Position numbers and translations under genes: made by a program. DNA of 52,353 nucleotides, from NCBI GenBank assembly GCA_021740085.1, contig JAIPAL010000006.1, forward strand, positions 1 through 52,353, written 5' to 3'. Under the pieces are notes generated by a model that saw only the letters and a list, made by a program, of their open reading frames with translations, did no database searches and was not told where the DNA came from. Below are positions 45,457 to 52,353 of the stretch, piece by piece. The stretch is from Crocinitomicaceae bacterium (GTDB lineage: Bacteria > Bacteroidota > Bacteroidia > Flavobacteriales_D > Crocinitomicaceae). The stretch's first letter is position 1; the number at the start of each line of letters is the position of its first letter.

Positions 45457-45474
45457 TGGCTAAAACATTCCTAT

Positions 45475-48400
45475 ATGTTAGAACGCTTATTCAAAAACTT
45501 TTTTGCAATGCGCTACATCTCCATGGCCTTGCTACTATTTCTTCTTGCCATCGGCTCTGCGACATTTCTTGAATCAATTTACGGGATCCAAACAGCCAAA
45601 ATTGTTGTCTACAACTCCACTTGGTTCACCCTTCTTCTTATTTATTTGAGCTTTGGATTAATTTCAAATATTTTCACCTACCAAATGTGGCAAGCCAAAA
45701 AAATTGCGCTTTTTAGTTTCCATATTGCTTTTCTTATAATTATGATTGGTGCCGCATTGACCCGTTATATCGGCTTTGAAGGCTTAATGGTTATTCGAGA
45801 GGGAAGTTCTTCAAATTTCATCTATTCTGCGGATCCAAAATTATTGGTTTTTGCAGATGATGGCCAGCAAACACAAATGGAGGCATACCCCACTTTTTTA
45901 AGCCCAGTAGACATCCCACTTTTTAATAATCATTTTAGCCATTCCTTAGAAATTGGAAAAAAGAGTATTGAAGTTGAATACCTTAATTTTCAATCTAAAA
46001 TGATTGACAGCTTAGAAATAAAGGCCGCCTATCAAGAAACGGTAATTGATATTATTACCAATGGGATGCAATCCAATTACCTAGAAAAAAACGAGGTCTT
46101 TATGGTTGGAAATATCCCCGTTTCATTTGGTAAAGCGCTAAATATGCCCGGAATAGAAATTAAAGCCACTGGCAAAGGATATTTAATGCGAGCTTCCCTT
46201 CCTATTCGTTATTTACCGATGTCTCAAATGCAAAAGGCACGACAAACGGGTGCTGAAATTCCAGATAGCGCCTACCATGAATTAATACTTAACGAGTGGG
46301 ACACCATGCGAACAACAACCTTATACCAAGCCGGAAGCGAGCAATTTGTAATAAAGCAAATCATCAAACATGCTCGAAAAAAATTGTTCCCATCAGGAAA
46401 GAAGAATGTTGGCGCTGATTATTTAACGCTTAAAGTTTCATCTGGAAAAGACTCAAAAGTCATTCGCTTGATGGGAGGTATGGGCGCATTGCCAACACCT
46501 GATTACTTTCTACTCGACGGTATCAAGTTACAATTAGAATATGGTTCAATACGAATGCCCTTACCATTTTCCATGAATTGTAATCAATTCACATTAACGA
46601 AATATCCCGGGTCAGAATCTCCTTCATCATTCGAAAGTGAATTAACTATTATTGATCCAAAAAATAATTATGAAAGTAAGCGAAAAGTATTTATGAATAA
46701 TGTGACTGATTATAAAGGATATCGCTTTTTTCAATCTAGCTACGATTTAGACGACCCAAAAACACCCGAAAATGAAGAGGGAACGCGACTAAGTGTTAAT
46801 TACGATGAGCTTGGTACAACCGTTACATACATCGGCTATCTGCTAATGGCTATAGGAATGATCTTATCTGTTTTCTCTCCAAATGGGCGATTCCGTGACC
46901 TCAACACAAAACTTGAGAAATTAAAGCAGCAAAAAAACAGCCTGCTTGTTTTACTGATGTTGATAAGTACGTCTTTATCTAGTAATCTATTCGGGCAACA
47001 CGACCATTCCAAAACCCCTGCACCAATTCATCGGGTTATAGGTAGCGATCATTCACAAGAATTAGCTTCGCTATTAGTTCAAAATTATGAAGGCCGAATT
47101 GTTCCCTTCCATTCATTAAGTGATCAATTATCACGTAAAATACATGGTAAAAATCATTACAAGGACTTAAATTGTGTCCAATTTATTATGAGCATGCACA
47201 TGTATCCTGAATTTTGGGCACATGAACCAATAATAGCAGTTCCCGCGGTATTACAAGAGCGCTTAAAGCTAAAAAAATTCGTGCCCGTTATAGAAATTAG
47301 TGCTAAATCAGGAAATTTCAAATGGCAAGACCTATATCAAAAGGCTTTTCAAAAATCGGAATCGAAACGAGATGAGTTTGAAAAGAAATTAATCAAACTT
47401 AATGAAAAGTTTGAGGTAGTGAATAGCATTTTAGGATGGCAATATATGCGCATAATTCCAAAAAAGAAAGACGCTAATAATACCTGGTATATTCCTATGG
47501 ATAGATCGTTAATGCAAGTTGATTCTATTACCTCTTATGAAACGCTGAAGTATTTTAGCTTTATTGACAAAGCGGCTCAAAGTGGAAACTATAGCGAAGC
47601 ATCCCAACAATTGCTAGTTATAAAAAAATTCCAGCGAACTATTGCTGCTAATGTTGTCCCTTCTGAGAATAAAGTTAACATTGAAATAAGTTATAATAAA
47701 ATGCAACTATTCGCAAATACCTGGAAAATATACCTCCTGGTTGGCTTTTTAATGTTGATCCTGTTTTATATTTCTGTATTTACAAAACTTAAATCACGCA
47801 TAACCAAGGTACTATCCATTGTAAGAAAAGTATTTGTTTTCATTTTAATTGTGTTTTTCATCTATCATGGAATAGGCTTGGGCTTTCGCTGGTACATTTC
47901 AGGACATGCTCCGTGGAGTAATGGGTACGAAGCAGTCATCTTTATTGCATGGATAACAATGATTGCTGGATTCCTTTTTTCAAGAAAAAATGCGGTAGTA
48001 TTACCTGGAACTGTAATTCTTGCTGCTTTAATGATTTTTGTAACTGAAATGAATCTCCTAGATCCCGAAATAACACCATTAGTGCCGGTCTTGAAATCAT
48101 ATTGGTTAATGATTCACGTTGCTATCATCACCGGTAGTTACGGGTTTTTGGGTTTAGCATGCGTCTTGGGCTTATTAAATATTATTCTCTATATTTTTAG
48201 AAGAAAATCGAATGGTGAAATCGTTACTCGAAACATTACAGAACTCACTTATATTTCAGAAATGACCATGACTATTGGCGTATTTATGTTAACCATCGGT
48301 ACTTTTTTAGGGGGTATTTGGGCAAATGAATCTTGGGGAAGGTATTGGGGATGGGACCCAAAAGAAACTTGGGCATTGGTTTCCGTATTAGTTTACGCCG

Positions 48401-48657
48401 TTATTTTACATTTCCGTTATATTCCAGCAATGAAAAGTAAGTTTGTATTCAATATTGCTTCATTTTGGGGTTATTCGGCCATTTTATTTACCTTTTTTGG
48501 CGTTAACTTCATGCTTGTTGGTTTACATTCCTACGCTCAAGGAGATGGTTTAGGAAAAGTGCCAAATTGGGTAATCGTTACCATTATTGTATTTGCATTA
48601 CTAAGTATTACCGCAGGAATACGAAATAAATCTTACAACAAATTAAATTCAAAATAA
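45475..48657 (+). CDS. ccsBA: Fused cytochrome c biogenesis protein CcsB-CcsA (ResB-ResC)
   Basis: 1060 residues from ATG 45475. The N-terminal ResB/CcsB part has membrane helices (ISMALLLFLLAIGSATFLESIYG and SFHIAFLIIMIGAAL) and a large periplasmic domain. A middle helix and periplasmic stretch rich in His follow. The C-terminal CcsA part has about eight helices and the heme-handling WWD motif seen as WGRYWGWDPKETWALVSVL near residue 965. System II machinery of this kind carries heme across the inner membrane and attaches it to CXXCH apocytochromes. Fusion into one polypeptide is usual in Bacteroidota and epsilonproteobacteria. It is followed after seven bases by an RluA-type gene. Confidence 0.93.
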   Translation: MLERLFKNFFAMRYISMALLLFLLAIGSATFLESIYGIQTAKIVVYNSTWFTLLLIYLSFGLISNIFTYQMWQAKKIALFSFHIAFLIIMIGAALTRYIGFEGLMVIREGSSSNFIYSADPKLLVFADDGQQTQMEAYPTFLSPVDIPLFNNHFSHSLEIGKKSIEVEYLNFQSKMIDSLEIKAAYQETVIDIITNGMQSNYLEKNEVFMVGNIPVSFGKALNMPGIEIKATGKGYLMRASLPIRYLPMSQMQKARQTGAEIPDSAYHELILNEWDTMRTTTLYQAGSEQFVIKQIIKHARKKLFPSGKKNVGADYLTLKVSSGKDSKVIRLMGGMGALPTPDYFLLDGIKLQLEYGSIRMPLPFSMNCNQFTLTKYPGSESPSSFESELTIIDPKNNYESKRKVFMNNVTDYKGYRFFQSSYDLDDPKTPENEEGTRLSVNYDELGTTVTYIGYLLMAIGMILSVFSPNGRFRDLNTKLEKLKQQKNSLLVLLMLISTSLSSNLFGQHDHSKTPAPIHRVIGSDHSQELASLLVQNYEGRIVPFHSLSDQLSRKIHGKNHYKDLNCVQFIMSMHMYPEFWAHEPIIAVPAVLQERLKLKKFVPVIEISAKSGNFKWQDLYQKAFQKSESKRDEFEKKLIKLNEKFEVVNSILGWQYMRIIPKKKDANNTWYIPMDRSLMQVDSITSYETLKYFSFIDKAAQSGNYSEASQQLLVIKKFQRTIAANVVPSENKVNIEISYNKMQLFANTWKIYLLVGFLMLILFYISVFTKLKSRITKVLSIVRKVFVFILIVFFIYHGIGLGFRWYISGHAPWSNGYEAVIFIAWITMIAGFLFSRKNAVVLPGTVILAALMIFVTEMNLLDPEITPLVPVLKSYWLMIHVAIITGSYGFLGLACVLGLLNIILYIFRRKSNGEIVTRNITELTYISEMTMTIGVFMLTIGTFLGGIWANESWGRYWGWDPKETWALVSVLVYAVILHFRYIPAMKSKFVFNIASFWGYSAILFTFFGVNFMLVGLHSYAQGDGLGKVPNWVIVTIIVFALLSITAGIRNKSYNKLNSK

Positions 48658-48664
48658 ACGAAAC

Positions 48665-49342
48665 TTGGATCCTAAAAATATCTTGTATGAAGACAATCAT
48701 GTGGTTGTTATCAATAAATTACCTTCGGAAATAGTTCAAGGCGATAAGACCGGTGATAAAACGATGCCTGATGGCATAAAAGAATACTTGAAAGAGAAAT
48801 ACAATAAACCGGGCAATGTGTTTTGTGGGGTCGTTCATCGCTTAGACCGACCAACTAGCGGAGCTGTAATATTTGCCAAGACAAGCAAAGGATTAGAGCG
48901 TTTAAATGCTCAATTTCGAGACAAAGACACCCATAAAGTTTATTGGGCGATCGTTGAAAATTTACCCAAAGAAACAGCTGGAGAACTCGTACATTTCTTA
49001 AAAAAGAATGAGAAACAAAATAAAAGTTACGTTTGCACCCCTAAAACATTAGGCGGAAAAGAAGCGAAGCTTAGTTATCGATTGATAAAATCCTCTGACA
49101 ATTACCATTTATTGGAGGTTCATTTAGAAACGGGGCGTCACCATCAAATTCGAGCGCAGTTGTCCACTATTGGATGTACGATTAAAGGCGATTTAAAATA
49201 TGGGGCAAAAAGATCGAATCCGGATGGCTCCATTTGTTTACATGCACGTGAATTATCATTCAACCATCCTACCACAAAAGATCCAATTACCATAATTGCT
49301 CCAGTACCAAATGAACCTATTTGGCAATTTTTTGAGCAATAA
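48665..49342 (+). CDS. RluA-family pseudouridine synthase, TTG start
   Basis: 225 residues. The catalytic motif HRLDRPTSGAVIFAKTS contains the conserved Asp nucleophile (near residue 62). The start YEDNHVVVINKLP and the later ETGRHHQIRAQLS and DLKYGA are typical of the RluA/RluC/RluD family. It isomerises uridine to pseudouridine in rRNA or tRNA; the target site cannot be told. There is no S4 domain, so it is closer to RluA than to RluD. The conserved N-terminus is reached only from TTG 48665, since no in-frame ATG exists near; a rare start codon is therefore likely. It lies seven bases after ccsBA. Confidence 0.85.
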   Translation: MDPKNILYEDNHVVVINKLPSEIVQGDKTGDKTMPDGIKEYLKEKYNKPGNVFCGVVHRLDRPTSGAVIFAKTSKGLERLNAQFRDKDTHKVYWAIVENLPKETAGELVHFLKKNEKQNKSYVCTPKTLGGKEAKLSYRLIKSSDNYHLLEVHLETGRHHQIRAQLSTIGCTIKGDLKYGAKRSNPDGSICLHARELSFNHPTTKDPITIIAPVPNEPIWQFFEQ

Positions 49343-49372
49343 AAAAGGCCGCTTTAAATAAAGCGACCTTTT
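49343..49372. terminator. Bidirectional terminator between convergent genes
   Basis: AAAAGGcCGCTTT (from 49343) pairs with AAAGCGaCCTTTT (to 49372) around AAAT, with one mismatch. A and T runs flank both sides, so it can end both the pseudouridine synthase and DUF1573 transcripts. Confidence 0.75.
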
Positions 49373-49389
49373 CACAATAAGATTTAATA

Positions 49390-49833
49390 TTAATTTCCAG
49401 TTGGTGCGCCGATGTTATTTACTGGAGCTCCTCCTTCTGGTGCTGGTCCAACCTCACCTTTAATCCGAATAATTTTACTCGGCTCATTGATAGCGTTAGA
49501 ATCAATTGTTACACTTTTGTTGATTGGACCTGGTCGCTTTGTATCGTATTTAACACGAATAGAACCCGTAGCTCCTGGAGCAATTGGCTCTTTTGACCAC
49601 TCAGGAACAGTACAACCACATGATCCTTTAGCATTGGAAATGATTAATGGTTCATTACCAGTGTTTTTAAATTCGAATGTACAATACGGATCAGCATCGT
49701 ATTTAATTGAGCCATAGTCATGTGTCTCTTTCATAAATTCGATTTTTGCACCTTTCTCAATTTGAGCAGACACCTTATTTGTTGTTGCAGCAGCAACGAA
49801 CAAAAGACAAAAAGTTAAAATTAGTTTTTTCAT
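49390..49833 (-). CDS. Exported DUF1573 protein
   Basis: 147 residues. A signal peptide (ILTFCLLFVAAATTNKVSAQ) is followed by one DUF1573 module: TFEFKNTGNEPLIISNAKGSCGC, then PEWSKEPIAPGATGSIRVKYDTKRPG and KSVTIDSNA. This Ig-like fold resembles MSP/ASPM domains and carries a conserved CGC pair. DUF1573 proteins are very common and exported in Bacteroidota with no known activity. The C-terminus is a Gly/Pro/Asn-rich tail. It has its own TATATTTG promoter. Confidence 0.88.
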   Translation of the reverse strand: MKKLILTFCLLFVAAATTNKVSAQIEKGAKIEFMKETHDYGSIKYDADPYCTFEFKNTGNEPLIISNAKGSCGCTVPEWSKEPIAPGATGSIRVKYDTKRPGPINKSVTIDSNAINEPSKIIRIKGEVGPAPEGGAPVNNIGAPTGN

Positions 49834-49849
49834 AGCGTTATATTTTTAT

Positions 49850-49857
49850 CAAATATA
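49850..49857 (-). promoter_or_regulatory. -7 promoter element TATATTTG of the DUF1573 gene
   Basis: An exact TAnnTTTG match on the minus strand, 16 bases before ATG 49833. Confidence 0.5.
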
Positions 49858-49914
49858 CATGGATATTCCGAAGCCTAAAAAAAATTAACAGAACATTAAC
49901 AAGCTAAAAAGCGA

Positions 49915-50517
49915 TTATTTTTTTCGCTTAGTAACTTGCTTAGACTGAAAGTCAATATATTCGAAAAAATCCAATTCAAGGTGCTTTAATCGAAAGCCAA
50001 TATCTTGGCGCTTTTCTGGCGATAGATTACTTTCTTTTAATAGAAGACTGTAATATTTTCTGACCTTCGCAGTATCACGGGGTTCTATAATAACATCGTA
50101 ACTAGATGCCATACTCTCTAATAAGAAGTCACGGTTTTTGTAAGTGGGGAATTTCGATAATAAGGTATCACCATAAGCCATCGCATCCTTTTGCGCTTTT
50201 AAGTCTGAATATTTTATGTGAATTTTGAAAAGACATTCTGCCGAGTAAGCATCGTTTGGAAAATACCTGTAATAGAGCTTAAGTCGATTTATTAATTCCA
50301 GTTGTGTTAAACTTGGAATCTTATTAGCCATTTTAGGATTTTTTTGAAGAGTGGTTATGGAATCCTCCATGTACTTTATTGATTTTATCAACTCCTCCTT
50401 CGTCACTGGTTTTTCAACGGATGATGCTTTATCCTTTTCATTTTGAGTGGTACACGCTACCAGATTCATCAACATTAATAAACTAAAAAACACGAAATTT
50501 CGATTCACTATCTTCAT
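49915..50517 (-). CDS. Putative lipoprotein with TPR-like helices
   Basis: 200 residues. The lipoprotein signal FVFFSLLMLMNLVACTT has a lipobox Cys near residue 22. The mature part is helical and charged (ELINRLKLYYRYFPNDAYSAECLFKIHIKYSDLK), resembling the TPR-like repeats of outer-membrane BamD-type lipoproteins, though it is too short and divergent to assign to them. The start immediately follows the def stop (TAAATG, no spacer), so translation is probably coupled to def. Function unknown. Confidence 0.78.
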   Translation of the reverse strand: MKIVNRNFVFFSLLMLMNLVACTTQNEKDKASSVEKPVTKEELIKSIKYMEDSITTLQKNPKMANKIPSLTQLELINRLKLYYRYFPNDAYSAECLFKIHIKYSDLKAQKDAMAYGDTLLSKFPTYKNRDFLLESMASSYDVIIEPRDTAKVRKYYSLLLKESNLSPEKRQDIGFRLKHLELDFFEYIDFQSKQVTKRKK

Positions 50518-51102
50518 TTATTTTTTTTTATTAAATTTCATTTTATAATCCACATCCACCAAACCCAACACAATATTTCCTAATCGTTTAGCTAACAACT
50601 TCTTTTTTAAAGGCGCTAACTTATCAATGAAGAGCACTCCCTCTAAATGATCGTATTCATGTTGAATTATTCGGGCAGCATATCCATCAAATCGTTCTTC
50701 ATGAAACAACCAGTTTTCATCAAAATAGGAAACTAAAACCGTTTCTTTTCTATGAACATTTTCACGAATCTTTGGTATAGACAAACATCCTTCTTGAAAC
50801 GCCCATACTTCCCCTGACTGTTCTTCAATAATTGGATTAATAAATACTTTTTTGAACGATTCTATCCCCACCGCTTTAGGATCGGGCTCTTCTCCCTCCT
50901 CATCAGCAAATGGCGCTCCATCTACAATAAAAAGACGAACGCTCTTTCCAATTTGTGGCGCGGCCAACCCTACCCCTTTAGCAAGATACATTGTTTCAAA
51001 CATATCAGCTATTAACTGAGTTAACTCAAGTGAATTTTCTGGAATTTCCTCCGCAACTACCTTTAATATCGGATCACCGTAGGCGACAATGGGCAAAATC
51101 AT
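50518..51102 (-). CDS. def: Peptide deformylase
   Basis: 194 residues. It removes the formyl group from the initiator Met of new proteins with an Fe2+ centre. The three motifs are GVGLAAPQ (43-50), EGCLSIP with the metal Cys, and QHEYDHLEG with the two metal His residues and the catalytic Glu. A short insert near residues 70-80 (DEEGEEPDPKA) is often seen in Bacteroidota. A TACTTTTG promoter element is 16 bases upstream. Confidence 0.96.
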   Translation of the reverse strand: MILPIVAYGDPILKVVAEEIPENSLELTQLIADMFETMYLAKGVGLAAPQIGKSVRLFIVDGAPFADEEGEEPDPKAVGIESFKKVFINPIIEEQSGEVWAFQEGCLSIPKIRENVHRKETVLVSYFDENWLFHEERFDGYAARIIQHEYDHLEGVLFIDKLAPLKKKLLAKRLGNIVLGLVDVDYKMKFNKKK

Positions 51103-51118
51103 GCTAATTAATTTGTTG

Positions 51119-51126
51119 CAAAAGTA
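51119..51126 (-). promoter_or_regulatory. -7 promoter element TACTTTTG of def
   Basis: An exact TAnnTTTG match on the minus strand, 16 bases before ATG 51102, lying between def and the stop of ruvX. Confidence 0.5.
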
Positions 51127-51137
51127 ATAAAGGAACT

Positions 51138-51548
51138 TTAACTATCGCAAGTATCCATGTAATCTTGTAAGATCAAGGTAGCACTAATGGTATCTACTAA
51201 TCCTTTGTTTTTCTTTTGTTTCGCTTTTCCCCCTTGATGAATGGCTTGCATCGCTCGAGAAGAGGACATTCGCTCATCCTGTAACTCTACCGGTAAATTA
51301 AATTGTTTTTCTAAGGCTTCTTTTAACAACCTGACGTTTTCCGTAATATGCGTGTCGGTGCCATCCAATGATGTAGGAAAACCTAAAACAATTAGTTTAA
51401 TTTTTTCCTTCGCAATTAGTTGAATCAAAAAATCCATCAGTTTGTCGGAGGCTATTGCAGCGTAAGGACTAGCAATAATACCCAAGTCATCAGTCATGGC
51501 TAGGCCTGTTCTTTTTAATCCAAAATCAATTCCTATTGCTTTAACCAC
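51138..51548 (-). CDS. ruvX: RuvX/YqgF RNase H-fold nuclease (pre-16S rRNA / Holliday junction)
   Basis: 136 residues from GTG 51548. The RNase H-like core starts with VVKAIGIDFGLKRTGLAM (first acidic residue), followed by VLGFPTSLDGTD, LQDERMSSSRAM (Glu) and DTISATLILQDYM (final Asp). YqgF helps mature the 5' end of 16S rRNA and was earlier called a Holliday-junction resolvase. A longer frame begins at ATG 51584, but it adds a hydrophobic stretch (LIFCLLYFY) unlike the family, so GTG at 51548 is preferred. It is followed by def after 35 bases on the same strand. Confidence 0.9.
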   Translation of the reverse strand: MVKAIGIDFGLKRTGLAMTDDLGIIASPYAAIASDKLMDFLIQLIAKEKIKLIVLGFPTSLDGTDTHITENVRLLKEALEKQFNLPVELQDERMSSSRAMQAIHQGGKAKQKKNKGLVDTISATLILQDYMDTCDS

Positions 51549-51694
51549 AGTGTAAAAATACAATAAACAAAAAATTAAATACAAAACAAATTGATTGTTT
51601 CTAAAACAATTCGATATCCAGCTGCAATTGAACTTTAGACAACTCTGTTTATTTTTTATCGAACGCTAATGCTTTAAAACACTAAAAATAACTT

Positions 51695-51702
51695 TATTTT
51701 TG
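51695..51702 (+). promoter_or_regulatory. -7 promoter element TATTTTTG for the right-edge lipoprotein gene
   Basis: An exact TAnnTTTG match, 47 bases before ATG 51750. The element is plausible but distant. Confidence 0.35.
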
Positions 51703-51749
51703 TTCTGTAATTATTATTTTACGTTAAAACAACCAATTACTTGGCTATT

Positions 51750-52353
51750 ATGATTAAAAAGACCCTTATATATACTATTGTTGCGGCATTATCGCTAATG
51801 TCTTGCCATACAAGAAATGAATCATTATTAGATCCTAATACCGGGGCACCGATTTCAAAAAAACCAGGCGGTGCATTTGGAAATGAAGCACAATACGAAA
51901 ATGAAATGAAGAGAATTAATGCGGATCCATCATTGCTTCAAATTCGTAGTTTGATTTACAGCAATGATAATGGTGAGACACAATCCGTTAATGGATTAAT
52001 TGATGAAAATGGCGAAATATTAAAATTGTCCCAAGAATATTCAGATTCGAAGGGGACAACCATTGCTATCCATTGTTATTTTAAAAACAAAAAACTGATA
52101 AGTGCCATAAACAAGACCACCGTAATTGCTGATAAAAAGAGTTTTTGCAGAGAGATAAAGTCTTATTATGGTGAAAACGAAAAAGTTGTTTATAGCTGTT
52201 CAAGAAAAGCGAAAAGTGAGCTAGGAATAGAAAAAATTAATTTTATTGCCGACAAAAAATACAATTTTGGCTATGCAGAAGCCATGGAAATATTGAAACA
52301 AACCGGAAGGTTTGAAACTCGATTTTTAAGTTTCATGAATGCAGCCGGAAAAG
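51750..52353 (+). CDS. Putative lipoprotein, N-terminal part (3' end outside window)
   Basis: A frame of at least 201 codons runs from ATG 51750 to the right edge without a stop. The N-terminus TLIYTIVAALSLMSCHTRN has a lipobox with Cys19. The mature part has FGNEAQYENEMKRINADPSLL, NGLIDENGEILKLSQEYS and IAIHCYFKNKKLISAIN, suggesting a beta-rich fold with several cysteines. No family was recognised. It is divergent from ruvX. Confidence 0.75.
   Translation, partial: MIKKTLIYTIVAALSLMSCHTRNESLLDPNTGAPISKKPGGAFGNEAQYENEMKRINADPSLLQIRSLIYSNDNGETQSVNGLIDENGEILKLSQEYSDSKGTTIAIHCYFKNKKLISAINKTTVIADKKSFCREIKSYYGENEKVVYSCSRKAKSELGIEKINFIADKKYNFGYAEAMEILKQTGRFETRFLSFMNAAGK

Noticed and set aside
45454..45474. 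TTG start for the ccsBA gene
   Set aside because: The TTG is part of the TACTTTTG promoter element; ATG 45475 fits the family N-terminus.

Overview
The window is an AT-rich (roughly 36-38 % GC by eye) stretch of chromosome from a Bacteroidota bacterium, most likely Flavobacteriales and perhaps near Crocinitomicaceae/Cryomorphaceae. The evidence is: proteins with C-terminal type IX secretion (T9SS) sorting domains; gldE-gldD next to ssb and topA; a fused CcsB-CcsA cytochrome c assembly protein; a DUF1573 protein; PNPLA/beta-barrel fusions; and about fifteen genes preceded by the Bacteroidota -7 promoter element TAnnTTTG, with no evident Shine-Dalgarno sites. No rRNA, tRNA, CRISPR, insertion sequence or prophage was recognised. 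Codon use and gene order look like ordinary core chromosome with one accessory-looking nutrient-acquisition locus.

Layout. 1-3.8 kb: the end of a beta-lactamase-family hydrolase, a two-domain VOC protein, and a patatin phospholipase fused to an outer-membrane barrel. 3.85-8.7 kb: a THUMP-type RNA methyltransferase, citrate synthase and dipeptidyl peptidase IV. 8.8-16.5 kb: the most distinctive region, a same-strand run of a secreted lamin-tail protein, a TonB-dependent receptor, a secreted endonuclease I and a 5'-nucleotidase split over two genes. Together these read as a route for degrading extracellular nucleic acid and recovering nucleoside and phosphate. 16.7-20.3 kb: an unknown lipoprotein, gltX and folB. 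20.4-25.1 kb: a DUF1566-like lipoprotein, a gene-poor gap with an ATG-less reading frame, a T9SS-exported subtilisin with SprB-like repeats, a small DUF4359-like protein and an L,D-transpeptidase.

25.2-30.6 kb (minus strand): an LtaS-like membrane sulfatase-fold enzyme, the pyruvate dehydrogenase E1 beta subunit, and clpX-clpP. 30.7-33.4 kb: a glycosyltransferase-like protein convergent with an OmpA/TPR lipoprotein. 33.4-38.6 kb (minus strand): topA, ssb, gldE, gldD and folK, with gldD lacking the usual lipidation cysteine. 38.7-43.1 kb (plus strand): miaB, a sigma-54 activator, lptE, a TPR-like protein with a poly-Glu tract and secG, tightly packed. 43.3-45.2 kb: groES-groEL. 45.5-49.3 kb: ccsBA and an RluA-type pseudouridine synthase starting at TTG. 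49.4-51.5 kb (minus strand): a DUF1573 protein, a lipoprotein, def and ruvX. 51.75 kb to the end: the start of a further lipoprotein gene.

How the genes connect: three T9SS cargo proteins (lamin-tail protein, endonuclease, subtilisin) share the window with the gliding/secretion genes gldD and gldE. The nuclease, receptor and nucleotidase genes form one transcription unit, with a terminator-like hairpin between the lamin-tail gene and the receptor that probably sets relative dosage. Gene starts were adjusted where a promoter element or an overlap of start and stop codons contradicted the longest frame.
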